Made by a program: the position numbers and the translations under genes | The notes under the pieces: model-generated | Seen by the model: the letters and a program-made list of their open reading frames with translations, nothing else | Told to the model about the DNA's origin: nothing | The model's database searches: none | Shown here: positions 20,507 to 31,948 of the stretch, one piece after another | How positions within the stretch are numbered: the first letter of the stretch is position 1 | Layout of the letters: each line of letters opens with the position of its first letter | Assembly: GCA_019188255.1 (NCBI GenBank) | Contig: JAETXT010000013.1 | Coordinates: forward strand, 930,001-994,000 | Direction: 5' to 3' | Length of the DNA stretch: 64,000 nt | Source: Verticillium longisporum | Taxonomy: Eukaryota > Ascomycota > Sordariomycetes > Glomerellales > Plectosphaerellaceae

Positions 20507-22444
20507 ATGAATAAGTCAGGGGCCAAAGTCACACACAAAGACCCGGATGTCGGGGAGAGTTTCGCAGAGAGATACGCAACGATCATGGCGACACAGAAAC
20601 CAAATCCTCGTGGCCCAGGTTATATCAAATTATACATCTTGGCTGCCATGGTCTTTTTGTGTTCAACAATGAACGGTAAGGCTTTCGTCTTCAACGCCGC
20701 GGCCCATGGATCCTCGGCATACTTACTAGATTCGTAGGATTCGACAGTTCACTGATGGGGTCCATCAATGCCTTGCCAAACTTTACAGATTACTTCGAAC
20801 TACCGGCCTCAGGAAACGCTAGCACGGGCATTGTGTTTGCCATTTTCCAAGTAAGCCATCATGCTGTGCAAATTCATATATCCTGCTGATCACCGTTCGA
20901 GGTCGGACAAATGTGCGGAGCTTTGTTCATCTGGATGACAGATTGGTACGGACGCACATGGCACATTTTCTTCGGCTGTCTAGGCGTCTGCATCGGCACC
21001 ATCATCACCTCGCTTGCTACCAGCCTGCCTATGCTGATCGGTGGGCGGTTCATGCTCTCCTTCTCGGCTACCTGTGCGCACACTGCTGCTCCTCTTTACC
21101 TCGTGGAGATAGCCCCGGCTGCCTACCGAGGGACGATTGCAGGCATGTACAACACGTTCTATAATGTGGTAAGTACCCGTATGGGAAGAGGCGGTGGTCG
21201 TCATCGATGCTGACATGCCTTTTCTGTCACTCACAGGGTGCGATCCTTGCCAATTCCGCAGTCTATGCTTGTCATCTCTACCTCGGACATCGAGGAGACC
21301 TTGACTGGAGAATCCCCCTCTGGCTACAAATGGTATGCCCAGGCCTCGTCTGCTGTCTGATCAAGTTCTACCCTGAGTCTCCACGATGGTGCGTATCTTC
21401 TGAGCCCTGCGTGAGTCTTTCTCATTGATTAATATGTGGTATGTTAGGCTTGTGGCACAAGATCGTCACGAAGAGGCAAAGAATATCATCGCAACGTATC
21501 ATGCCAATGGTGACCTTGATCACCCTCTCGTGGACCTCCAGATGGCGGAGATGATCGGCGCGATTGACCCGAACCACGAGGCGTCATGGAGGGACTTGTT
21601 TGACCTCAGGGTGCTGTTCGAGTCTCGTGCAAGCCGATACAGAATCATGTTGAACATTGTCTTTTCCTGGTTTGGCCAATTCAGTGGTAACAAGTCAGTG
21701 CCATTCATTGTGCTGTCTACGTAGCAATTGCTGATCATCATCTCCAAGTATCATATCATACTACCTGCCCATCATGCTCAACGGAATTGGCATCACAGAT
21801 ACGAACACCAAGCTGATCCTCAACATTGCCTACTCGATTGTTGGGTGGGTGTTCTCGGCAGCGGGAGCCCGCCTGCACGACATTGTCGGCCGTCGCAAGA
21901 TGCTCATGGGGACCGCGGCCGGAATGACCGTCTCATTGGCCATTGTCGCCGGGTGCGCAGCCGCATACGAGGATCACGGCATTCAGGATGCCTCCACCGT
22001 CACAATTGTCTTCATCTTCCTGTTCGGCGCCACTTTCGCCGTAGGCTTTACCCCAATGCAACCCATCTACCCAGCCGAGGTCGTAAGTAACAAGATGCGA
22101 GCAAAAGTCATGGGTACCTTCAAACACACAGTGGTCGCCGCCGGTTTCCTCAACACCTTGGTGGGGCCCAATGCGCTCTCCAGTGTGAGTTTCCCTGCCC
22201 TAGACGCTGTTGTGACGTGAGCGCTGATCGCAGGTGGCAGATTGGGTACTGGTTCTACGTATTCTTTGCGTTCTGGGATAGTTTCGAAGTCGGGTTCATG
22301 TACTTCTTCTTCGTGGAGACCAAGGGGTCTACGCTGGAGGAGCTGGATGAGATCTTTGAAGCGGAGAACCCCCGCAAGGCCAGCGTTGAAGCTGCGAACG
22401 CACGCAGGAGGATAATTCGGGAGCAAAGAGCTTCGGCTGCTTAG
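20507..22444 (+). CDS. MFS sugar transporter (lactose-permease-like)
   Basis: Plasma-membrane proton-coupled sugar uptake is the likely role; the substrate is unknown. Seven exons: 20507-20675, 20738-20850, 20902-21168, 21237-21388, 21448-21693, 21749-22184 and 22241-22444. They join in phase to 528 residues, the usual size for a 12-helix fungal Sugar_tr protein. Marker motifs are GFDSSLMGS in helix 1, DWYGRTW after helix 2 (the D-R-x-G-R loop variant), [42 protein letters not shown] and the end [19 protein letters not shown]. Most donors are standard; intron 5 uses GTCAGT and the last acceptor is GGCAG before ATTGGGTAC. It does not resemble the GlcNAc transporter Ngt1 as far as I can judge. 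Confidence 0.9.
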
Positions 22445-23040
22445 CGGCCATGGTTACCCAAGACTACAGCTTCTGGCGCGTGTGTTTTCCTTGGAGGGAG
22501 CTTGCTGTCGTGGTTCAACAGGGGTAACGATGGTACTTGGGGAACGACTAAATCTGAAATGAAGATGCCCATGATGTGTTTTCTCCATCGTTAGAATACA
22601 ATGTTCATCACAAGAGCGTACTTTAGACAAAGGTGATAATCGCAGCTTCAGAGGGTACAGGCTGACTGGCTTGTATCTGTGCCATGACAGGTGCTTCAGG
22701 CACGCTGAAGGACCGGCGTCTAGCGCCTGACGTATGCCTGAGCTCGTACCCCTGGAGCGGCCCCACTGTGGCTTGCGCGGACTACCAAGTACCTCTGCCG
22801 TGGCACCCAGTGGTCGAACCGCTGACTGGACGTCACACCACGCCCGGGGTCAACGCAAGCAGAGCTTACCAGGCTCCAGGCTCCAGGCTCCAGGTTCCAG
22901 ACTCTTTCCGAAAAAACAACAACCTCGAAGCTGCAACTTCTCTTTCAAGCATTTTTCTGGTGCATTTCGATCGCGACAAACCTACTCACGCAGTAGGTGA
23001 ATTGCGCGGGCGCTTAGATCGCGATGATTTGCAATTAATC
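22445..23040. other. Intergenic region upstream of the carboxypeptidase
   Basis: About 600 bases. The frame of the carboxypeptidase is open back to 22684, but the signal peptide argues for the ATG at 23041. A small tandem repeat of GGCTCCA (about 22870-22900) is present. Confidence 0.5.
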
Positions 23041-25114
23041 ATGCGTACATTCCAATTGCTGCTCCTCTCTGCAGGCCTCAGCTCTGTTTCAACGACATCA
23101 GCGCAATATGCACCCACGACAGCAAACCTTACTACCGTTCGATCACCTTTCAACCATGATATCACCATCAGCTACAAGTCTCCCGACGGCGCCTGTCGCT
23201 CCGCATTCGACCACCAGAAGCAATATACCGGCTGGGTCAACGTGCCCGGCGACTACCCTACGAATCTCTTCTTCTGGTTTGTCGAGGCCCGCCAAAAGTC
23301 CGACATACTGACGATATGGCTCAACGGCGGGCCTGGGTCGAGCTCTCTTTTCGGCATGTTCAACGGAGTCGGTCCTTGCGAGATCATCGAAGCGGGGCTG
23401 GACCAGTACGACACGCTCGCCAGTGAATGGGGCTGGGATCGTGCTTCCAACATGCTTTTCATAGACCAAGTGAGCCAGCCACTGAGACATCTTCAGCACG
23501 TGAAGAATGTCTGCTAACCCACCCCAGCCCAACCAGGTCGGCTTCTCCTACGACACACCCACAAATGGCACTCTCAATATCCTCAATAATACCCGGACAA
23601 CCCCGCCAAGGGGTCCCATCGACGACCTACCACCCCACCTCTTCCTGAACGGCACCTTCAGCTCTCTGAACCCCGCCAACACCCCTAATACCACCGAAGA
23701 TGCTGCCATGGCCGTCTGGCATATGCTGCAAGGCTTTCTCTCCGTCTTCCCTCAGTACAATCCTCCCAAACAAGCGGCACTGGGTGTCAATCTCTTCGCC
23801 GAAAGCTACGGCGGCAAATATGGCCCCGTCTTCTCAGACGTGTGGGAGCGACAGAACGCCAAGAGGCTGAACAATACCATACCGCGGAACTCGACCCTCG
23901 AGATACATCTCGCCGCATTGGGCATTGTCAATGGCTGCATCGACGACGAGATCCAGGCACCCTACTATCCGAGCTTCGCAGTCAACAACACATATGGGTT
24001 CGAGGGCATCAACTCGGTCCGCGCCAACCTTGCCAACGCCAGCTTCAACGCCAACGGCGGCTGCCGCGACCTTTTACGACAGTGCCGCACCGCTCAAAGC
24101 GTCTACGATCCGGCAAGCTCGGGCAACGTCCACAGCGTCAATGAGCTCTGCTCCCAGGCGTACACGACCTGTTACAGGTCCGTCATTGAGCCCTTCAGTG
24201 AGTCTGGGCGCAGCTTCTACGACATTTCCCAGCCAGCGCGCGAGGCCTTCCCCTCCAACATCTACATCGAATACGCCAACACGCCCGCCTTTCAAGAGGC
24301 GATCGGTGCTGTAACCAACTTTTCCTCCTACAGCCTCGAGGTTCTCTCGGCCTTCTCGCGCACGGGCGACAACGCGAGGGGCCCCCTCCTGCCGCGGCTC
24401 GCCGCGCTCCTCGACTCGGGCGTGCGCGTCGGCCTCGTCTACGGTGATCGCGACTACATCTGCAACTGGCGCGGCGGCGAGGCGGCGGCCAACGCGCTGG
24501 CCGGGCAGGCCCGGGCGCCCTACGGCCAGCTGTTCACAGAGGCGGGCTACGCGCCCATCATCGTCAACGACTCGTACATTGGCGGCGTCGTCCGCCAGTA
24601 CGGCAACCTCTCCTTCAGCCGCGTCTACCAGGCCGGCCACGCCGTGCCCGCCTTCCAGCCCGAGACGGCCTTTCAGATCTTTGCGCGCATCGTCATGGGC
24701 ACGTCCCTCTCCACCGGCGACGCCGTCGACCTGGCTGCGTACGCCACAAAGGGCGACGCCAAAGCCGACAAGCACAGGGACAAGCTGCCCGCGGCGCCGG
24801 CACCGACGTGCTGGCTGCGCGCCGTGCCGAGCACGTGCTCCGACGACGAGGTCGAGATGCTGCGCCGGGGCGAGGGCGTCGTCATCAATGGCGTGCTGTA
24901 CGCGAGCGAGGGCGACTGGCCGCTCGCGACGCGGACGACGACGAGCAGCGTCGAGGCGGGGGCCGCGACGTCGGCGACGCAGACGCTGACGGGCTTGTTC
25001 ACGGCCACATCGACGCCCCGGAATGGGGACGTTGCGAGCCGCGATCCGAGGGGGAGTATGATGGCTATGGTCGTTGCATTTTCTTGTACGCTGGTCTGGG
25101 TAGGGACGATATGA
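23041..25114 (+). CDS. Secreted serine carboxypeptidase (S10), probably GPI-anchored
   Basis: Removes C-terminal amino acids from peptides outside the cell or at the cell surface. Exons 23041-23469 and 23528-25114, intron 58 bases (GTGAGC...CAG), 671 residues. The start at 23041 gives a signal peptide (MRTFQLLLLSAGLSSVSTTSA). Family motifs are FFWFVEARQ, WLNGGPGSSSLFG, the catalytic Ser in FAESYGGKYGP, Asp in GLVYGDRDYICNWRGGEAAA and His in YQAGHAVPAFQPE. Many N-glycosylation sequons are present. The last ~20 residues are hydrophobic (MMAMVVAFSCTLVWVGTI) after a small-residue region, as in a GPI attachment signal. The 3' half is much more GC-rich than the 5' part. Confidence 0.92.
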
Positions 25115-27224
25115 TGTGCGTACATACATGGGTTGCGGGTTGCGGGCAGAATTGGCGTTTGGGGCGGGATTATAGGCGCTTTGGTACATATGTACGCGAT
25201 TGATTTGGTTGTTCGATACCCTAAAACTCATGGACATATACGTGTTTTGAAGAAGACACAGGATACTACAAAAGCAAATGATCACTGAAGGCACACAGAA
25301 TTTGACTAGAGTTTCAATTGATATACTTCGTGTTGATACACAGAAGAGTAAACTATCCATGGCGATATTCCATGTTGAAGCAACCTAATGGACCTGTCTT
25401 TGAGAACAGTCAGCAATTTTTTCGAATCCGTGTAATCGAGATCGAAAATAAGAGTTGAGGAAAGCCGATTTCAGTATGGGTGCCATGTCAAAGGCAGTCT
25501 CATCAATGCAACTAAGGCTATGGAGACCGTCGTGATAAAAATTGAGTCATCATGTAAGGGGCTGGGGAGGAGGGAGCAAAGAAAAAGAGGTAGCGAACCT
25601 AATAAGATGCCGAAGTACGCAGATGGCTGCATGTCAGAGTTGTATTTGCCAGTCTACCAGGTCTTCTCGAGTCAGTCATGTTCTCGCATGTGTGGAGCAG
25701 AAGACTGATGATGACTGAAGCGGTCGGGATCAGGAAAATGTAAACAGGTATCGATCAAACGCCGTGTCACGGGCTCTGACATATGCTTGTCTTGTGTTTT
25801 TGCGTTCATCACTTGAACGGGGCGAGGTGCTGAGGCAATGTGCTGTGTGACATACCAAGTCATGAAGAAGGGCCATGTTGGCTGGAGGATCTTTGGTAAT
25901 GGTTAGCGAGGTTCTTCTCGAGCTTTCAGAAAATTTATGAGTAATCGCAGTTCAGTAAGGCATGAATGGTATTAAAATAGGTTGTCCGCATCGGTAAAAC
26001 CGTGTAGGACTCGTCATCTGTGTTCATCAGGAAGCGAGGGGTTTGGAAAGAAAGAAAGTCGGCTTACCGTTAGTGAGCAGTCACCGCGTGACGCGCATTG
26101 GAGCGCAACACATCACAAGGGAAGCAATTTCAAGAACCTGGCACTGTTGCTGGTCAGTCCGTATTCGCTTTGATTCGACGAAAAATGTTGCCGGATCGAC
26201 ATGAAATCAGTGGGCGAGGTTTTCTAGGCCTGCCGCAAAGAGGCGTGTCGCTCATGGTCGAGCCCATTAGGTACTCTCGGAGCCCAGTGCCGCTTCATCA
26301 TATTGGTGCTGGGTGGAAAGGAGCAAGCGTGATCGGTATGTACCTTGTCTAGGAATCTGCTTGAGTGAGTTAGCAACTTGCATGTGCAGAAGCATGATAT
26401 CAAGCCAGCCAGAATGGTAGGAACGATCAGAAACAGCCGTTTTTTTCTTCAAGGTGTACTCAGTCGGTAATTCCAACATACGTAGTATGAAAAATGTTCA
26501 TCATATTGTTCGAGGGGGGGCTGGCGAGAGCAAGAATGAATGGGGTGAATGCTAACCTTTGTTGACAGTGCTCGAGGTCGCGGGTCAAGGCACTCGCCCA
26601 GCCAGCAACCGTCGAGCGAACCACACAACAGCCATAGCGTATGCAATGCAAGTAAACACCTATGATGCGGGTTAGCGTCAGGTCTTGGCCGCGCATGCTG
26701 AGTAATAGAAAATTAAGCTGCCATGTCAGACTGACGTGCAAAAACTGTAGTTTCATTCCATTTGGTCAAAGACTCTAGTTTGAATTGGGTTTGGGTAATC
26801 ATCAGATAGCAGATGAATGGAAAGGAGAAGACATGCGCACACTCCGTGAAGCGACGCGCGAGCCGAAAGGCTGAGACTTACAATTGCAGGCAAGGCTGTT
26901 GTTGCGGTGGTTATTGTTGGTGGTGGAAGGATGGGAAGAAAGTGAAGGGAATTTTCTGCGCCCAACTTTTTGAGGTCTGCGATTCGAATTTGAGGTGGGG
27001 GCTCTCTGGAACATCTCCGGGCCATTGGTGCACGGGCCATGGGAAGCATAGAGCTTGGGCGAGTCGCAGCGTGCTGCAGACATGAGGTCGGTGACGAGGT
27101 GGTCCCGTGACCACGCGTTTGGCTCGTCACTGCCTGTCGTCATTATCCCAGCCCCAGGGCGCGTCGTGACCATAGCTCCCCTCTGGCGGTCTCTCATGCC
27201 ACCGCCTCGTTCACCAGTCTCAAG
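25115..27224. other. Gene-poor stretch, 2.1 kb
   Basis: Only short ORFs. On the minus strand around 26460-26760 a hydrophobic stretch (AYAMAVVWFARRLLA in one frame) could be a membrane helix of a decayed gene, but no reading frame joins to a recognisable family. Part of it is the upstream region of the DNA glycosylase. Confidence 0.4.
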
Positions 27225-28626
27225 ATGCCCGAGATAGCTGAAGGTGCGCCGTGACCACGGGTGTTTAATGAGCCTTGCACTGACACTGGACAGTCGCGCG
27301 GTGTGTGCATTTCCTCCGCCACCATCTTGTCGGCAAAACCATTGCCAAAGTCACGGCCCTTGAAGATGACAAAGTCTTCGGCAAGGTTGGCACCAGTGGG
27401 CCAGCCTTCGAAAAGGCCGTCCAGGGAAGAAAAGTCGTATCTGCCGGAAGTCAGGGCAAATATTTCTGGTATACTTGTCACGGCCACAACTGCTATCCGG
27501 CCTCTCATCTGACCTCATCAGGTTAACCTTTGATCAACCTCCACACGCTGTAATGCACCTCGGCATGACTGGTACGTGAACACCAGCGTTTCCTGCGGGG
27601 CAGCACTTACAATACCCAGGCTGGGTCCACATCAAGGGTGACAAGACAGCCTACACAAATTACTACAAGAAGATGAAACCAGAGGAAGCAGACCTCTGGC
27701 CACCAAAGTACTGGAAATTCCGCCTCGAGACCGAGGGCACCCCCAAGGCCGAAGTCGCCTTTACCGACCCCCGTCGCTTCGGCCGCGTGCGCCTCGTCGA
27801 CTGTCCCGGGGACGACATTCGCAAGCACACGCCCCTCGTGGAGAACGGCCCCGATCCCGTCGTCGACGTCGACATGTTCACAGAAGAGTACATGCGCTCC
27901 AAGATGACGTCGCGGCACGTTCCCATCAAAGCCCTGCTGCTGGACCAGACGCACATCAGCGGCATCGGCAACTGGGTGGCCGACGAGGTGCTGTACCAGG
28001 CCAAGGTGCACCCTGAGCAGTACTGCGACGACTTTAGCGACCGCGAGATCAGGGCCATCTACGAAAAGGTGCGGTACGTGTGTCAGACGGCCGTGGACAA
28101 GCTTGGTGATTCGGATGAGTTCCCCGAAGACTGGCTGTTCAAGTACCGATGGGGCAAAGGCGGCAAGGACGCCGTGAGCAAGCTTCCGAACGGCGAGAAG
28201 CTGGCTTTCATCACGGTCGGGGGACGCACGAGCTGCTACGCGCCGAGCAGGCAGCAGAAGACGGGTCGCGTGGTGCCTTCGGCAAAGGAAGAGCCGATAG
28301 ACGCAGAGCCCACAGCCAAGACGACGACAGCCAAACTCAAGGGTAGGAAGAACGTCAAAGAAGTCGAGCCAAGCGACGAGGATGAAAAGCCTCCAGCGAA
28401 AAAGCAGCGCGGGGCAAGAGCGACTTCCCATGTCAAGGTGGAAGATGTCGACGGTGATACAGAAACACCACCTCTGAAGAAGCAGAAGAAGACAGCCAAG
28501 CCGAGCAAGGCTGGTCTAGCATCGTCAAAGCCAAAGGTGAAACAAGAGACCACGCGGGTCGAGGCATCAACGAATGAAGATGATCTGGGACGAAGGAGAT
28601 CAGGGCGTATACGGAAACAAACATGA
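27225..28626 (+). CDS. Formamidopyrimidine-DNA glycosylase (Fpg/Nei family)
   Basis: Base-excision repair enzyme that removes oxidised bases and cuts the strand by beta/delta elimination; nuclear. Exons 27225-27243, 27294-27468, 27522-27571 and 27620-28626 join in phase to 416 residues. The first exon is only 19 bases and encodes MPEIAE, giving the catalytic Pro2 and Glu3 after Met removal. Then come VARCVHFLRHHLVGKTI, GKYFWLTFDQPPHAVMHLGMTGW, FTDPRRFGRVRLV and the helix-two-turn-helix DQTHISGIGNWVADEVLYQA. The C-terminal hairpin GGRTSCYAPSRQQ lacks the four zinc cysteines, matching the zincless-finger form of plants and fungi. The last ~140 residues are a Lys/Glu-rich disordered tail, probably nuclear targeting. 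Confidence 0.93.
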
Positions 28627-28737
28627 TTTGAACTACAACACAGCGCCATTTGTCACGAATAGTTACGCATCATGGACCAATTGATGCTCTTTGTCACCCT
28701 GTCTGCATTGCCCTGACTGTGCTGTCAAAACATCGAG

Positions 28738-29424
28738 CTAGGGCTCCGACTCAACCTCGGGCGGAAACGTGCCAAAGAGTGCCATCAAATGCTCCGTCTC
28801 CGCCGGTGAGAGCTTTGCCTCGTCCGCCGTAATCTTGCCCAACATTCGGAAATCTGCAGTGTTAGTGGTTACCTTCTCGCGCTACTTGAGGACTCACAGT
28901 CAATATAGTACCCTAGTCATGTCAGACACACAGGCCCATTCGTCATCGCAAAGTAGAAATCTCACCGGGAGTGGCAGTCATGTAAAACTCGGCCCCCTCC
29001 GTCGCCGAAGGGTTCGAGAACGTGTGCACCGCCCGCGGCGGCACGACCATGAGTTCTCCAGCCTGGAGGTCAGTGTCCCCCTCTGGCGTGGAGAAACGCA
29101 CCGTGCCTACGTCATCAGCCACCGCTACGAACACCATTTGCCCTGAGACGACGTGAAAATGGCAATCGCACGTGTTTGAAAAGTCACACGTCGACATGCA
29201 CGCACGCACTCACCTTTGACGATGAAGAAGAGCTCATCGTGGAACCGATGCCAGTGCATCGGCGGCCCCTTGACCCCGGGCGGGATCTCGAGCGTCGCGC
29301 ACCCGACGCGCGTGTCTGTGTGTGACCCGTCCTCGTAGATGTAGCCCGTCATGGGTCCGATCTGGACAATCTCAGCCGTGGACTTCTTGTATGCCGTTAC
29401 TGTGACGGGGCCGCGGAGAGGCAT
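28738..29424 (-). CDS. Small cupin-domain protein
   Basis: Single-domain cupin of unknown substrate, possibly a metal-dependent oxygenase, isomerase or binding protein. Exons 29424-29214, 29142-28966, 28912-28898 and 28853-28738, 172 residues. Cupin motif 1 is LEIPPGVKGPPMHWHRFHDE...FFIVKG (two His and a Glu as metal ligands) and motif 2 is GELMVVPPRAVHTFSNP. Exon 3 is a 15-base micro-exon coding for the YYID piece of TPGYYIDYFRMLGK. The introns around it are 53 and 44 bases. The frame is open upstream to 29547, so an N-terminal extension is possible, but MPLRGPVTV is the likeliest start. It is convergent with the DNA glycosylase, 111 bases apart. Confidence 0.85.
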
Positions 29425-30487
29425 TTTGATAATCGCAGGTCCTCGGACGCGGATCTCCTGGAACAGATTGTCTGTGGGATGGATGAAAGATAGGGTGGCA
29501 GAAGAGAGGCACAGCACGAACACTCGAGGTACAAGTGAGGGGATCAATGATGGTGAAGGCGGCCTGTGTGACAGTCTGAAACTAGAAACGACGGTTCAGA
29601 GGTGCGGGACCTGGCTGCCTCTGGTGCTTGGCCTTTGTGGTACGAAGCTCTCTGACATCAGAGCCGGATCTCCATTGGGGATTGCCGCCTTTTCACCTTG
29701 CAATTCCAGGCCCCAGAAGAATATTGCCAATTCAGCAAATGAGGAGAGGGAGGGGGGGCGGCTAGGTGGCTGGACGATATCATTTACGTGGAACTACAAA
29801 GAGAGTTATGATGGTCTGTAAGATTGCACCTCTAGACGGTCGTTACACATGCCACCAAGCACACAACTATCTGTGTTCTTTGGCTTAGGCGAGTGTGGTA
29901 TGATGAGCGATAGATAAACTACCAGCAGTGCTCGTTACTTTCTTATGTGCACCAGACCAAGCATCAGGCATCATGTGCACGCATGTCGGGATCATCGCAG
30001 TTCAAAACTCGTGTACGAAAATTCAATATTCAACAGAAATTTCAGCCCTGTGGCTGTTACTCCAGACACCTTTCCAGAACCATGTCAAGTTTCATCCACT
30101 ATAAACAGGAAATGCTGCCTCCAATGAGGACTATGGGTATCGTCTACACCTAACAGTGACCAATGCAAGACCCAAAGAATGAATCACTACGCCGAAATAA
30201 TGCTTGTTGACCCATCGCTGGCCAGGCTTGTAAGTCTGATACCGATGGGAGGGAAAGTACACGTGTGTAAAGTGAAAAAACGCCTGACTTGTATTTTGGG
30301 TATCGCTGATGCCTAAAAGCAGATTACTTTGTCGAAAATCATGTCCGATGCTGGTGTGTATGTTCATCAAAAGTGGTTGAGGGAGGGCGAAGTTGGTTCG
30401 TTGTCGTCATGATAGAAGGTGTTGCCCTCTAAAAGTGTATCGTTTTCAGAAGGTTGGGTGTTTCGAAGGCCAGAGATGAACGCCTGT
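29425..30487. other. Intergenic region
   Basis: About 1.06 kb between the cupin start and the photoreceptor stop, both on the minus strand. No gene recognised. It holds the cupin promoter and the photoreceptor 3' UTR. Confidence 0.5.
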
Positions 30488-31298
30488 TCACTCGTCGCGC
30501 GAGACTTGAAAGCCAACGCTGTATCGATAGTCTTCGCTGTCCCAGGTGACAGGGATCATCGTCAAGATGTTCATGAACGGCGAGCCGTCCTTGCGGAAGT
30601 TTTGGACCTCGAGCTGGACCTCGTCGTTCTTCTCCACGGCCTTGCGCATCTTCTTGACCATCCTGTCGTCGACGTACTTGCGAGGAGAAGATCGGCTGAC
30701 CTTTCCTCCAGGTGCTTGCAAGAAACGGCAGTTGCGTCCGAGGATCTCGGCATTGGAGTACCCGGTAAGGAATGTGAAGGCTTCCGATGCGTAGACGATA
30801 GGGCAATCGGGCTGGGCGAGGTCGCAGAGCACGAGGGCGACTGAGCAATCGATAGGGCCGAGTTCTACCTTGGGCGAGGACCGACCCATGACACGGAACT
30901 GTGAGGTTTGTCAGCCAAGTTGACGACTGGAGTAGGCAGCGCCAAGACGTACAAGGATGCTCATCATGTCAAATCCGCTGGGGCAGTAGAGACCGGGATA
31001 CATAACGGGGTCTGCGTTTTCGGAACGCTGGCGCTGCGTGAGGGTACGTTCTTGGTCATCATTGCCGGCTGGCTCGGGGAAATGGTACTTTCGGCTTGTT
31101 AGTCGCTGGCGTTCATGTACGGCAAAGCTTGCAATTGCTCTCTCACTCGAGACTAACCTGTAGAGCGCATGTTTCCCATGGGTTCATGTTGGCGAATCGA
31201 TCAGGGCGAGCTTTCGGCCTCTGGGTGGGCCGCTTCGAGATGGCGTGTGTGTGGCTGCGGGGAATGACTGGAAGTTGTGTTTTGACGGAGGCGGACAT
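30488..31298 (-). CDS. VIVID/ENVOY-type LOV-domain blue-light photoreceptor
   Basis: Flavin-binding LOV protein that tunes light responses by binding the white-collar complex (Neurospora VIVID, Trichoderma ENVOY). Exons 31298-31158, 31087-30953 and 30898-30488 join in phase to 228 residues. The photoactive cysteine lies in GRNCRFLQAP. The family-specific N-cap is present: PVMYPGLYCPSGFDMMSIL before FRVMGRSSPKVELGPIDCS. Further LOV marks are IVYASEAFTFLTGYSNAEILG, RKYVDDRMVKKMRKAV, NFRKDGSPFMNILTMIPV and YRYSVGFQVS. The N-terminal ~60 residues are variable and basic. A cluster of GATC words 610-650 bases upstream fits light control by the white-collar complex. Confidence 0.93.
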
Positions 31299-31904
31299 GT
31301 TGGAAAACTCGTGGAGTATGAAGCGCAACGTTGAGGTGATATATTCTGCGTTGCAGGCGTAGGCCTTCGTTCGGGCCAGGCAAGGGCGACAAGGGTGCGT
31401 GCTGTGTCTGATATGCAGGTGACGAAAGGGTGCGGGTAGGTGTAAGTCGTTGGGTGCACAGAGCCGGGGTTGGCGGGAGGGGCGGCGCGGTTCGAAGGTC
31501 CCGATGGGATTCGTCTTGGCCTGCTTGCGCACTTTATCACCACTTCACTGACACGGGTGACCGTGGCGGATGCGCCGCAGGTTGGATGGGGCGTTGCTGA
31601 ACAAGAGGGCGCGTCGTTCTTGGTCAGCGTGTTGATCGGGAAGCGAATCTGCCGAGCGAGCGAGATGGACTGATGAGGAGTCTCTGAAGGGGCGGGTAAC
31701 GGTTGAGCGGGATGGGAGGTGGGAGCACGGGATTGATAGTTGTTGGGTGGCTCGATGGACAGAGAACTGATGAGACTATGCGATCTGACGCTGACATGGA
31801 CGTAATGACAGGCCGGGATATTAATGAGGGGGCCCAGCAGACATTTGATGCTGGCTGGGCCCAGCCGGGGGATAAAAGGCGATGACACGGCATTTCGTTG
31901 GCCT

Positions 31905-31948
31905 GATCGCGGGACCCGAGAGGTAGGGGTCGCGATCGGGACTTGATC
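31905..31948. promoter_or_regulatory. GATC cluster, candidate light-response element
   Basis: Three GATC words in 44 bases (31905-31908, 31934-31937, 31945-31948), two of them as CGATCG- or TGATCGA-like contexts. The GATA-type zinc finger of the white-collar complex binds paired GATC-containing sites upstream of vivid-type genes. Distance to the start codon is about 610-650 bases. This is inferred from the motif only. Confidence 0.4.

Noticed and set aside
20507..22444. MFS gene as the GlcNAc transporter Ngt1
   Set aside because: It has the motifs of the Sugar_tr/lactose-permease group and lies 13 kb outside the cluster; Ngt1 belongs to a different MFS branch.
24074..25360. Minus-strand ORF of 428 codons
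   Set aside because: Complement of the GC-rich 3' half of the carboxypeptidase; no domain.
26460..26760. Possible PTH11-like membrane helix on the minus strand
   Set aside because: Only one short hydrophobic stretch, stop codons in all splice options tried, no family motif; not enough for a gene.
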